Of a DNA stretch of 64,000 bases, positions 44,811-56,903 are shown in pieces. Position numbers and translations under genes: made by a program. Numbering within the stretch: position 1 is the first letter of the stretch; each line of letters begins with the position of its first letter. The notes beneath the pieces are model-generated. The model ran no database searches and was not told where the DNA came from. It was given only the letters and a program-made list of their open reading frames with translations. The DNA lies in assembly GCA_009760855.2 (NCBI GenBank), contig WPIO01000042.1, forward strand, positions 1,894,001 to 1,958,000. The letters are read 5' to 3'. This stretch comes from Cristatella mucedo. Its lineage: Eukaryota; Bryozoa; Phylactolaemata; Cristatellidae.

Positions 44811-46639
44811 GTGCGGGAGCTGCCTCCTCCAGGTCTAGTTTTCCAAAAGAAATGCCAGCGTGCTCTACCGTCAACCGAAGCATGCATTCAAAGAGGTTTG
44901 GTTCGCCGGTCTGCGAATGCCAACAGATCACTTTCAGTAAATGCATAGCACGCAGGCCACACTCAGCCAGGCGGCCTCAATTGCTAACTCAAAAAGCAGC
45001 CGTCACGGCATCGTCTTACCAACGCTCAGCGATCCAAACAATTCTGAAATGACCGGAGCGTGTCCAATTGGCACTTGCTTGTATTAGATTTACCACCTTT
45101 GGCAAGGTGTCAAGAGTGGCTCAAACACACCAGCGGATTCCCGATTCAGTCTGCATGCCATGGCCAACACGAATAAGCTTGGTGGTATTTGCTCACATTT
45201 TTACGGCAGAAAATAAGTCAGCATTAAATGTTATTCCTTCTTGAAGGCTTTCTGAACGCATTAAGAAACCTAGTTATCCCACAAAAAAGTGAATCTCTGC
45301 CAGAATGGCACAAGCGTCGCGTGCACTAATCAAGCCATCCACAGAATAGCCAGAGTCGTCACTTTATTCTACAATCCGTGTACGGTGGATTGCCTTAAGT
45401 CTATGGCTCTGCAGGCATTTCATGTCTACTTTTCCTACGAGCCTGGAGCACGTGAATAACACACACACAGTAGCTGCCGAAGCAACGACTATTGGTAAAC
45501 AAGTCTATCTCAGTGGCAGGTTGTCGGTGCTAAGTATTGGCGCACCGACTAACAACAGATGAGTCTATCGGGCTGCTGTGTAATAAACTTTCGGTGACGA
45601 ATCGTGTGATAATTGACACTGCGATGCCATCTAGCTTGTTGATAACTGACAGTTCAGTTACTCCGTATTCACGACAGTTCAGTCACACCGTATTCACGAG
45701 TCACAGTCGCTCACGATCGGCTGCATTAAATCGGTTCATCATGGTAAATTCACTTTAATATTATCGACATGCCTTAATTAAAACCAATTTAAAACATTAA
45801 AGCACAAATTAAATTTGTTGAGCTACACAAAACGATTTAGACTAAACCACAGATTTCGTACACTAATGCAGCAAGTGCAGCCTCGGGTACGCTTAGCTCT
45901 CCTCCGGGTTAGAAATCAGCCACCACCGAATCCACGAATGCATTGGTTCAATGGCTTCCCGATTTCACGTTACCAGTTGATCTCAACTGGATAGATGAAT
46001 ACATACCGCATAAATACGTGAATACGTGAACATGCTTCTGCCAGTATAGAAAGTTACGCCAGGAGTTATTTTATGCAGCTTTTTACCGCTTCGCGTCAAA
46101 ATTTTTGGACTACTAAGTCTGTTTAAATGCTGCTTGCAATTACACGTTTAACGACGTAAACCTAAGCGACCAAGCCGTAGAGTTTTTAATAGTGCGTTAA
46201 AAAGCCGGTTCGGGTACCATTAAGTTAATACAGTGCATATCGTTACAAAAATGGCTCAAGATTTGGTCTCATTCGACAAATTGAAATCGAGAAGCTCAAG
46301 TAAATCAGGTGGACAGCCAAAGAAGCAAGAGGATGTGCAGCAGCAATAGCAGCAGTAGCAGCAGCAGCCGCTCAGGAAGACTGAAATGGTTTCGCCACAA
46401 GATGAAGGTAATTTGCTGGGCATGAGGAAGGAAAGTTCTGCAGTGTAGCGTAACCTCAATTAAACAAGAATGGACAGCTCGTTATCTGCTCTGCATGGAG
46501 CTGCTGGCAAAACGATGCGGAAAATAGGTCTGCAGTTCTGGAGATCGTAATTAGAGTTGAAACGACTTCAATTAATCTTCTGAACACCTTTCACTCAGCT
46601 GGCTGAATTATTACTAAAGTCGCTATTTCTTTATAATGA
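44811..46639. other. Unassigned stretch
   Basis: AT-rich towards the right. It includes a 25-bp tandem pair at 45648-45697 (GACAGTTCAG...GTATTCAC) and an impure CAG run at 46335-46368. No gene is recognised. Confidence 0.4.
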
Positions 46640-46862
46640 AATCGGAATTACTCTGCAGCCATCAGCCTTCGGCCTTCGACCCGCAGAGCAGGCAGCAGAG
46701 CGGCAGCTTCTTTCGCCAGCAGTCGTGGTAGAAGTGAAGAAAATACACTCCCCATTTTCGTGCACTTCAGGGCGCGAGGAGGCTGAAAGTCACTCTCCGG
46801 CTCGGCTAGATATTTAGGTGCTAAGCTGCGAAGGCCTGCATGGTTCTTACATGCAATCTGCT
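46640..46862 (-). mobile_element. LINE-B ORF2 C-terminal relic
   Basis: On the minus strand the frame (46648-46872) reads HAGLRSLAPKYLAE followed by DFQPPRALK. This matches [13 protein letters not shown] and QFQPVRALR of the 54.3 kb LINE-B. The segment is short and diverged. Confidence 0.6.
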
Positions 46863-47550
46863 CAGCATCCATTCACCAATCAAGAGCAATCCAGCCAATT
46901 TACACCAGGAAAGGTATAGTGTAGTTTATTGGATATGGAGTGCAAAACTAATCGCTACATTACTTACCAAGTCGAGAAGCTCAACTCAAGTTTTTTCTTC
47001 AGAACCGCAGACTATGCCGCCGAGTTGCAGTAGTTTCGCGTCGTGGGGCTCGCGAACATGAAGGAAGATCTGCGGACAGCCAGTGCGTTAAGTATATCAA
47101 ATCCTGGATAGAGACCGGACAAGGCTACTTGGTGTAAGAGCCGTCTTCTTGATAAAACGGCGGCAATGGATTTGCTAAGCGGCTGCTGCGATATACAGTA
47201 GTGTGGGTGTGACTCAGCAGAATCGCTGTGCGGCTGTCGGTTGGCTCCCCTTGAAGATGTTCCTCGGCGCATGCGCGCGACTTAATCTTACCTTGCTCTG
47301 AACACAACGTTGCTAACTTTCGGTATATCCAATGAATTGACTAGGCTCTGAATTTTGGTGAAGGAGAGCTTTGACCATAATGGCGGTCGACTCGGAAGTA
47401 GCGTACCGCCACCATGGCCTTTAAAGCCCCTGCAAACCTCATAGTCCCTCCAGAGCAGGTCGACCGACGCTCCGACGGCAGGCACCAAGAAACAATCCCA
47501 GCGGCGAGCTTCCATACATTACACACAGTCACACACGCATGCACGCACAC
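46863..47550. other. Unassigned stretch
   Basis: Short frames on both strands and no recognised motif. Confidence 0.35.
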
Positions 47551-47557
47551 ATATGTA

Positions 47558-47593
<36 letters not shown>

Positions 47594-47640
47594 CATACAT
47601 ATACATATATATATATATATATATATGTATATGTGTGTGT
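47551..47640 (+). repeat. (TA)n/(TATACA)n microsatellite
   Basis: About 90 bp of TA with TATACA interruptions, flanked by CA-rich sequence on the left and GT on the right. Confidence 0.95.
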
Positions 47641-47789
47641 GGGTATATATGCAGTACATGTAGGGCACTCATGGAAACCTATGGACGGCTAGTTTATGTT
47701 GAGCCTGCACTGGCTTTTTCCTAGCGGAAGCTACCAATTTTAATTTCGGCAGGGATCTACCGCGTATCTTGGCCGTTCACTCAACGAAG

Positions 47790-48235
47790 TGACAAAGACC
47801 TAGTGCGTGTTGCGCAGGCGAGTTTTCTATAGCGCACTCACAGCCTACGCGGCTTTCGTCAGGCATTCGGTAGCCAAGAGACTTTATCTCACGCAACTAA
47901 GAGAAAGTGAGAAGCATAGCTGAGTCAGGAGGGCAGCGGAATTAGCGACAAGCACGGAGGTAGCAGGTTCGAGCGGCTGGAAACAATGTGTCCTACCTAG
48001 CCAGTTGCAGGAGATTATACGTCGTTGCGTAAGAATTGTGGAAATGAGTTCCGCAGTCTAGGAACTGCAGAGAATTGCTTCTGTCGCCAACGGTCTGTAA
48101 GTGGACGAACAAAGCAGCTAAAACTCATCGTCCCTAGAGGACCCGAGGGCACGAGGATGCCGAAACTGGTGCAGCAGCTCAGCAAGTTGAAGGTTGAAGG
48201 GGCCAAGCCATGACCAGTCTTGAGGGTCAGTGGCC
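47790..48235 (-). mobile_element. LINE-B 3' part, old copy
   Basis: Landmarks on the plus strand: GTTTTCTATAGCGCACTCAC, AGCCTACGCGGCTTTCG and CTTCTGTCGCCAACGGTCTG. It corresponds to the LINE-B C-terminus and 3' end on the minus strand, with many small indels. The ACATT tail is lost. Confidence 0.8.
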
Positions 48236-48374
48236 GTGTTAATAATCATAATGCACTTGGAACACCACAAGGGAACACCACAAGGTCAGTGAGGAAGACG
48301 TCCTTACTGATCACGAGATCTAAGATGTGATTCACGTGTTGGTCAGTGTATGAGCTTTACTCTGCACGCACTGA

Positions 48375-48945
48375 TGGAATGTAATAAATACACTGTATCT
48401 CTTTTTGTAACTGCATAAACCCACAAACACAATGTGGGTGTTACGCACGCAGGAGAGGTTTGTACAGCCCACTCACAGCCTAAGCGGCTTTCGGTACGCA
48501 ATTGGAAGCCAACAGACTTAATCTCATCTCACGCAACAGAAAGAAATTTCGAAGCGTAGCTGAATCAGGAGAGTAGTTGAGGTAGTGAGTAGCACGGAAG
48601 TAGCAGGTCAGGACTGCTGAAAAGAATGAGCCATAGTCGGCAGCAGGAGAGTAGTTGTCGTTGCGTAAGAATTGTGGAGGCGAGTTCCACAGTCTTGGAC
48701 CTGCAGAGTTAAAGCTTCCGTCACCAATGATCTTTAAAGCGGAGGAATGGAACAGCAAAGTTTTTGTCCATACGGGAACTGAGGGCACGAGGAGGCTGAA
48801 ACTGGTGCAGCATTTCAGCTAGGTATAGAGGGGCCAAGCCGTGCCGGGCCCTATGGGTCAGCATCAGACCTTTGCTCTGTATCCGTTGATCAACCTGCAG
48901 CCATCCTAGCTATTTTAGCAAAGGAGACGCGTGGAAAGTCCTCTT
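48375..48945 (-). mobile_element. LINE-B 3' part
   Basis: A tail-like GTAATAAATACACTG, then the LINE-B 3' end and FNSAGPRLWNSPPQFLRNDN (48480-48788, minus). It runs up to the LKELGW-equivalent block near 48905-48935. 5'-truncated. Confidence 0.8.
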
Positions 48946-49120
48946 GGATTTATATATATACATATATATAATTCAAACGATGGCCCATGCAAAAAGCTCC
49001 ACATATTATAGCCAAAAGATTCGAGAACAACAATTGCAACCAGCCAAAAAACCATTTCAGAACGCGTGGACTGTAAGAATGAGAACCCGCGTGGGATGGT
49101 CTCAGATATACTGCTAAGGA

Positions 49121-49292
49121 GCCGTGATGGCACACTAGGTAAGGCAGTTGCTTTCATGACCTCGGGACCGAGGTCGTGGGTTCGAATCCTACCGTTGGCG
49201 ATTCTCTATCGCCACTGCAAGCGGTGGTGATAGCCGTAAAGGCTCTTCTGTCGCTATACAAAAAGAGGCTGTTTAGTCAGCTAGGATTTATT
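49121..49292 (+). mobile_element. SINE-1, best-preserved copy
   Basis: A box TGGCACACTAGG (49128-49139), TTTCATGACCTCGGGACCGA, perfect B box GGTTCGAATCC near 49180-49190, GCAAGCGGTGGTGATAGCCG, CGCTATACAAAAAGAGGCTG and an end at GTCAGCTAGGA. A TTATTATA-type tail follows. The head derives from a tRNA and the body has no tRNA similarity. Because it is the cleanest copy, I used it as the family reference. Confidence 0.9.
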
Positions 49293-49309
49293 ATATTTAT
49301 TATTATTAA

Positions 49310-49428
49310 GGCATCATCCACGTTTCAGTAAGCGGAAATGCATCTAGTTTCTCATGGACAACCTGATCGTCGATTAGTAACCCCTTGGTTTTTAGTGAGC
49401 GGACATTTAGTGGGTGGAATTTAAGAGG
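49310..49428 (-). mobile_element. LINE endonuclease N-terminal fragment
   Basis: The minus strand reads LNVRSLKTKGLLIDDQVV, then KLDAFPLTETWM. This is the start of an APE-type LINE endonuclease (the LTETW block carries the catalytic glutamate in this family). It is the only endonuclease piece I recognise in the window. Whether it belongs to LINE-A or LINE-B cannot be told, since no other copy reaches this far 5'. Confidence 0.6.
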
Positions 49429-49439
49429 CTGTCCAACAA

Positions 49440-51055
49440 CTAATCAACCGGCCGCCATCCAAGCTCTTTCAGCAGAGGAGATGTATAGTCAAACCTATAG
49501 TGAATTTTTTTAAATATCTTGCAGTCGTATTAATCACTAGTGGCAGTGGCCTTGTCGCTTTTTCTTCAGCTTAAATGAAATAACAATAATCTAGCCGAGA
49601 CCATTCCAGTGAGCAAGTTAAGTTGTTTGCAAGCCGCCACGGCAGACAGTCCCTAATCTAAGCTAGGGATCGGACATGATGGCTATCTGCGGATACAGTC
49701 TCCATTGTAAACTTTAAACATTTTGGAAGTTCTCAAGAACGACACCTAAATTCCGAGCACAAGGTGACGTTCTCAAACGGCTTCACTTATTAGACGAGCA
49801 AAGTCTTCTAGTCCAGCCATATGCTCAAGGTGTCCTAGGAGTAGCAGTTCCGTTTTATCGTCGTTTACTCTTCGGAAATTTGCCACCATCTAGGATCGGA
49901 TGTCAGCAAGGCAAGCCTTCAGTTTATCAGTCACTGTAGCAGATTCGCGAGGGTTTAAATGACGAATACAGCTTAGTATCGTCAGCTTAAATATGATAGC
50001 TGATTCCATGGGCACAAATCACTTTTTCCAGAAGTTGAGTATAATGGAGAACAGCCACGGACCGAGGACGAATTCTTGTGAGACTCTACACGTGACTGAT
50101 CCAGTGAACGCGATTTGACCCCAGACGACCTGAATTGAATACGATCGGAAAAGTCCAATTTGAACTAAGCCAGTGTCTTTTCAGCCAGATCTATAGTTTT
50201 TCTCAATCTTTCTTGTAGCATATAGTGATAATTACAGTCGACTGCAGCTGAAAGGTCTAGAACCGCTAAGGAAGTGAAATTACCGTCTTTTTTCACTGCA
50301 TATGATGTCATTAGTTACATTGAGGAAACCTGTTTCAACGAAGCAGTGCCACTTAAATCCCGAGTGAAATTAGTGTGGCAACTCACTCTTTTCAACGTGT
50401 GCTTAGCAACAATTTTTTAAGAATATTTGACAAAAAAGTAAGAAGAGAAATGAGAAATTGCTTTGTCAGGACCTCTGAATAAAATCCATGCCTTTTCTCT
50501 ACTATTCTAATGATGGTCGATTTAAAGGTCTTGCGCACAATTCTTTTTGAAGAGAAGCATAAACAAATTTCATTTATGGCTGGACTACGTTTGTCTGTCA
50601 GTGAATTCCACAGAGGAGGTGGTTAAGTTCAGGAGACGGGCTCGTTTTGCTAGACTTTATGAAGGTAGCCACTTCTCTAGCAGAAACCTCGGATAATCTC
50701 TTAAGGAAGGTCACAGGTTGCGACTCAACAATCGCTTTAGTCGGACGGAAGCTTAATGGAATGTGCAAAATGTTTCAGTGAAGAATGCTGAAAACTTGTA
50801 GGCCGACTCGATAATATCTTCTGAGTTGGACCGTCTGAATTTTCCAGCAAATTATGACCTCCTGTAAATCTGTTTTGGGTCTGACTGGCAAGACTTCAGT
50901 TATTGAGCTAAAAGTGGACCCATGGCTTTTCTAGTGTTCCTAGTGTAGACTAGTGTGTTCATAGAAAGTCTTTGAAATTTGTTAGATTGTCCCCAGACAT
51001 AGCCTTTTAAGGAGACGTTCAAGCCGCCGACCATTAATCAGGCTCATCTTCTACA
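49440..51055 (-). mobile_element. LINE-B, long but heavily decayed copy
   Basis: From the [11 protein letters not shown]-equivalent region (49445-49475) up to the linker (equivalent of RRLERR near 51020), every landmark of the 21-23 kb copy occurs in order on the minus strand, with many indels and stops and no long open frame. The 3' end is missing. It is older than the other LINE-B copies. Confidence 0.8.
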
Positions 51056-51285
51056 GTTTTTCAGTCAATTGAAATGAATTTGTACGCCAATGTATGTCTC
51101 TTTAGGCGGAGAGAATACATGGGAGCAAGTTCGTCAACGCCACTTCACAGGATCGGCCGTCATCATCCTTTATCCAATTCGATGAAGGCTAAACGAGAGA
51201 CACTCGCATTTCACTACGTGGTAAAGTGTTGAGTAAATGGAGAATATCACTGCATGCTGGTAAGACTGACTTACTGTCTGCGCAC

Positions 51286-53181
<1,896 letters not shown>

Positions 53182-53538
53182 GGTTGCTTGAAAGCGAAAA
53201 TGGCGGCTGGACAGTTCTGGCGATACCAGGGTCACGAAGTCAACCAAAAGTATTACATCAGCTTTGCGTGTCTACCAGCCTTACGCTTTCGATCGCTCTC
53301 TCAAAATTAAATATATACAATGAAATTATTACTGAGAACTCCTTGAGAGTCTAAAAACAAAGTTAACCGGCTGGTCTGTAACATGCATGAAAATCTAGCC
53401 ACATTCACAAATGGTCCGTGTAGTACTTCTATATATTTGAAGGGGTGCCTTCAAGGATGGGTTCTTGGTCTTCATCTTGTTGCAGTGTGTACTCCCCTTC
53501 TTTGAAAAGTAATCACCAAGCTCAATTTATAAATACGT

Positions 53539-53585
53539 ATCTATCTATCTATCTATCTATCTATCTGTTTGTCTGTCTATCTGTT

Positions 53586-53621
<36 letters not shown>

Positions 53622-53623
53622 CA

Positions 53624-53669
<46 letters not shown>

Positions 53670-53700
53670 TAGACAGACTGTATATATATATATATGCCAT
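53539..53700 (+). repeat. (TATC)n and (TA)n microsatellites
   Basis: TATC/TGTC units (53539-53583), then TA with TATACA and TTCATA interruptions to about 53694. Confidence 0.95.
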
Positions 53701-53834
53701 CTCCCCAAAAGCATCATTCTCCCCACTCCCGGTGAATGGCACAACCATAGCGATTCACATGTAAACATTTTCCGTAAGTGTAACAGCACCAACGGTAGGG
53801 TTGTTTTGCTACGTGAGACGCGCTGAAACGGCGG

Positions 53835-54324
53835 CGAGCTAAATCAGCCAGACTATAACTGATGTTAATTAGTCTTTGTTCCTGAATTTTAGGTGTTAGT
53901 AACCGACTGCGCGATAATCCGTTGCCGAGGTCGCAGTAAAACCGACGCCATATAATAGTGAGTTGCGTTTGCTGAGTTGGCCCTCGGTACTTGAGCTGAT
54001 TTGAGCTCTAGGCCGTGGAGTCGTTGGGGTACGCGTCAGCCACTGTTGTATGCCTGCTACCCTCCGTGACTGTCGAGTAGACTTGTCTACGTTATGGATA
54101 CGAATCAGTCATATATGGTTTATATACAATACATTTGTATAGCGCTCTAAGAGAATTTAACCTCTATTCGGGCGCTTCACATGTTAAGGTAAGAGAGCTC
54201 TTGGCCGCTGCCGCATTCCGATACTGTCGGCTTAACTACGTATATTTCTGCGGCCCCACCCATTCTTTGGCCGTGATACAGGGTTCCTGGCATCACAAGT
54301 ATTCTCAGCGGGAGGGTAGGGACT
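53835..54324 (+). repeat. Repeat R, copy 3 (module 1 and spacer)
   Basis: Landmarks GAGCTAAATCAGCCAG, CCGTGACTGTCGAGTAGACT, GTCTACGTTATGGATAC and ATGTTAAGGTAAGAG follow the order of copies 1 and 2. A minus-strand SINE-2 3' end interrupts it at 54130-54180. The spacer then leads to TAGGGACT (54317-54324), where LINE-B is inserted. Module 2 continues at 55537. Confidence 0.65.
54130..54180 (-). mobile_element. SINE-2 3' end inside repeat R
   Basis: On the minus strand it reads GTGAAGCGCCCGAATAGAGG, then TTAAATTCTCTTAGAGCGC and TATACAAATG, the SINE-2 terminal domain. Copies 1 and 2 of repeat R lack it at this place, so it is a later insertion. Confidence 0.75.
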
Positions 54325-55220
54325 TGTCTGATCGTGTTCAATCCGTGTCGTGTGGGGGTCAGGTCTCAGACATGAGAAGGGTCACCTGTGGAGTCCCTCA
54401 AGGGTCTGTACTTGGTCCCTTGCAGTTCTCTATTTATGCGCAACCTCTGGGAAAAGTGATTAAGGCCCATGGAATAGGATATCACTTCTATGCTGACGAT
54501 ACTCAGCTGTATTTGTCATTTAAACCGTCGGAATCTGCTGCAGCAACTGAGAAACTGAATGCTTGCCTAGCCGATATTCGATCATGGATGTGGAAAAACT
54601 TCCTGAAATTAAATGACGATAAAACCGAACTGCTTCTCATAGGGCACCCTAAGCGTGTGGCTGGATTAAAAGGCTTTGCTGTTCTAATAGGCGATGCTAT
54701 TGTGCGACCTTCACCACGTGCTCGTAATCTAGGTGTCGTGTTCGACAGCTGCCTCAATTTCAAAAGCTTCATTCAGAAGACTGCCTCTACAGCTAGCCAT
54801 CACATCCGATCCCTATCCAAGATTAGAAGCTGTCTCCCACAGTGGCTTGTAAACAATTTAACCAGCTCTTTAGTTCTGTCTCGGCTTGATTATTGTAATT
54901 CCTTTTTGGCTGGGCTGCCAAAGAAAGCTATTATGCCACAACAGCGGACTATGAATATGGCTGCAACGCTGGTCTTCAAGTCCCAGCGGTTTGAGCACGT
55001 GTCACCTCTGCTGAAAGAGCTAGGATGGTTGCCGGTTGAGCAAAGGATACAGAGCAAAGTTCTTACGCTGACCCACAAGGCCCGCCACAGCTTGGCTCCT
55101 TCATACCTAGCTGAACTGCTGCATCAGTTTCAGCCTGTTCGCGCCCTCAGGTCCTGTGTGGACTATAAATTAGCTGTCCCATTCCTCCGCTTAAAAGACA
55201 GTTGGCGACAGAAGCTTTAG
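54325..55220 (+). pseudogene. LINE-B ORF2 fragment: RT palm to C-terminus
   Basis: About 298 LINE-derived codons are open in one frame, the longest LINE coding piece in the window. In order they show [34 protein letters not shown] (RT active site with the YADD aspartates intact), [17 protein letters not shown], the thumb block [15 protein letters not shown], and the C-terminal [16 protein letters not shown] and [20 protein letters not shown]. The upstream part of the open frame (54135-54324) is repeat R and SINE sequence, not protein. Compared with other copies, one extra A near 55193-55197 shifts the frame, so [16 protein letters not shown] falls out of frame. The endonuclease, ORF1 and RT N-terminus are missing. 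Confidence 0.9.
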
Positions 55221-55536
55221 CTCTGCAGGTCCTAGACTGTGGAACTCGCTTTAACAATTCTTACGCAACGACATCTACTCTCCAACTGCCGACTATGGCA
55301 CATCTTTTTCAGCGGTCCTAAACTGCTACTTCTATGCTACTCACTACCTGAACTGCTCTCCTGACTCTGCTATGCTTCCCACTTTCTTTTTGTTGCGTGA
55401 GACGAAGTCTGTTGGGTACCGAATGCGTACCGAAAGCCGCTTAGGCTGTGAGTGCGCTATACAAAACTCTCCTGCGTAACACCCACATGGTCTTTATGAC
55501 TTTGTGGAGTTACTGACGGAGATACATTACATTACA
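54325..55536 (+). mobile_element. LINE-B, best-preserved copy, with 8-bp target duplication
   Basis: A 1.2-kb 5'-truncated LINE-B flanked by TAGGGACT at 54317-54324 and 55537-55544. It runs from just before the [12 protein letters not shown] motif to the terminal TACATTACATTACA tail. The coding part stays open to 55220. The 3' region includes AAAGCCGCTTAGGCTG and GCGCTATACAAAACTC. Its good preservation and intact target duplication mark it as one of the youngest insertions here. Confidence 0.92.
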
Positions 55537-55610
55537 TAGGGACTAGCGCCGTCGCGAGCGCCGTGTTTGCGGCCTAGTTCCTTACGGACGCGCAAGTCGC
55601 ACACCACGCT
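55537..55610 (+). repeat. Repeat R, copy 3 (module 2)
   Basis: After the target duplication the sequence reads TAGGGACTAGCGCCGTCGCG, then TGTTTGCGGCCTAGTTCC and GACGCGCAAG, matching 2340-2420 and the minus strand of 6925-7020. It leads directly into a GC-rich island. Confidence 0.65.
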
Positions 55611-56330
55611 CGTGACAACGCGTTACCTGCCGATATAAGCCTTTTTACGTCCCATCAGTGGCAGCTAGTGCTGATCAGCCTGGCTTCCCAGGTCAAACCG
55701 CCCGAGCTACAAAGTGCGCCTATGATTCAGCCGGTAGGGCCGGCGTCGGCGGTGCGACGTAATTAATCGCTGCTTTCGGCCCGACATCAGTGCATTCGGA
55801 GAGGGCTGCAGGTTGCGGCTGCTGCAGCCCGAGAAACGAGTAGCCGCGAGCGGAACTCGGAAGCCAGAGCTAGGGCGCCAAACTGCAGCAGTCGGACTGA
55901 CCTAGAAACAGCCTTCGCGCGGTCGCTCGACATTAGCGTCCGTGTGGCCAGGGACTAGACCGTAGTGGCTAGGGAGTCGCCAGTGATGGCGACGCCGCGG
56001 TTGAAGTGGACTAGCGGCCGAGGCTCGATGCCGCTACGGAGGCGGCGCCGAATGCGTGAAAGGACGCACAAAGGAGCGTATTCTAATGAAAAAGCGGCTA
56101 TCCGCCGTTCCACGTGCGTCAAATGCCGAGTCCTTCTTTCGGTGGCTTTGCGGGCAGCTCAAACCCGGTCTGAAAGAATTTGCTCACCGCGCCGAGGCCG
56201 TTTGCTAGCACACTGGGAGGCCCAGAGCTTACTTTTAGCATCGACGCACGCGAGAGTTTCGCTTAGACTGGATTTTTCGCTAGCCGTCCGGCGCTAGACG
56301 AAAACCCAATCTTGTCTACGTCTCCGCAGG
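55611..56330. other. GC-rich region
   Basis: GC- and CpG-rich, less extreme than the left islands. A plus frame at 55965-56297 is Arg-rich without a domain. The right edge has a splice donor-like GCAGGTAATG near 56327. Confidence 0.45.
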
Positions 56331-56394
56331 TAATGACAGACTCCGAAAGCACTCGTGTTAGGAGCTTCGCTCGGGGCTTCCGCTGTGCAGGACT

Positions 56395-56637
56395 ATGAAG
56401 GCAATATCGTCCATCGTCTGGGAGAATTCAATCGACTTCACCACCAAGCCGAACCTAGAGTTAGCAATGAGAACGTACGATGACATTTCGGAGATGTCAG
56501 ATGAAGAAGGTGCACATCGTGCACGTGGCCCACCACGCACGTGGCCCATCATGCACGTGGCCCATCATGCACGTGGTACATCATGCACGTGGCCCATCAT
56601 GCACGTGGCCCACCACCCAGATTTGGGAAAGCCATAG
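56395..56637 (+). CDS. Candidate small open frame or exon
   Basis: An ATG at 56395 opens an 80-codon frame. Its first half looks like protein (MKAISSIVWENSIDF, then an acidic YDDISEMSDEEGAH). The second half is a translation of the 16-bp CACGTG minisatellite, whose period is not a multiple of three. An acceptor-like TGTGCAG lies 4 bases before the ATG and a donor-like CAGGTAATG about 60 bases upstream. No family is recognised and the downstream frame is repeat-made, so chance is quite possible. Confidence 0.15.
   Translation: MKAISSIVWENSIDFTTKPNLELAMRTYDDISEMSDEEGAHRARGPPRTWPIMHVAHHARGTSCTWPIMHVAHHPDLGKP
56521..56616 (+). repeat. 16-bp minisatellite with a CACGTG core, 6 units
   Basis: Units start at 56521, 56537, 56553, 56569, 56585 and 56601 and have the form GCACGTGGCCCATCAT, with the last three bases varying (CAC or CAT) and one GTACAT variant. 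Every unit contains the palindromic E-box CACGTG. Confidence 0.95.
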
Positions 56638-56779
56638 ACTGCCTTACCTGGGCTCTATCCTTCAGCCATGAGATCGCGATCATTTAGCTTCGCCGCTGAT
56701 CAAACCTCAAATTCTTTGAAGACCGTCCGTTCCATTCACATGCTTCCAACACCTATAAATCATTGCTCCAAGTAAAATC

Positions 56780-56903
56780 GCCTTGAGCCAAGCTTAAGTT
56801 CAATGTACTTGATGACCGAGGTTACGGGCTCAAGCCACATGGCATTTGTGAAGTGCCTGAATGGATATCAAGTTCCCATAGGGCGCTATGCAAATTAATT
56901 ACA
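56780..56903 (+). mobile_element. SINE-2, old copy
   Basis: The B-box region GGGCTCAAGCC and the 3' domain (GTGAAGTGCCTGAATGG, then CCCATAGGGCGCTATGCAAA and TTAATTAC) are clear. The tRNA-like head is degraded. The outer stem is partly unpaired. Confidence 0.7.

Noticed and set aside
44104-44946. 280- and 238-codon frames across 44.1-44.9 kb as a repetitive Ser/Leu/Val protein
   Set aside because: They are direct translations of GA, GGGA and GACAGA microsatellites, and the same stretch is open in two minus-strand frames.
49121-49195. A functional tRNA gene (also at 1.1, 5.75 and 14.0 kb)
   Set aside because: A and B boxes are present, but the sequences do not fold into a full cloverleaf with an acceptor stem. 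Each continues into the same non-tRNA body and tail, so they are SINEs.
54135-54324. N-terminal 60 codons of the 361-codon open frame as part of the LINE protein
   Set aside because: Other LINE-B copies diverge here, and this stretch is SINE-2 and repeat R sequence that happens to be open. The element starts at 54325 after the target duplication.
56521-56616. CRISPR array (16-bp repeats here; 19-bp repeats at 30.7 kb)
   Set aside because: The units are contiguous with no unique spacers, and the DNA is clearly eukaryotic.
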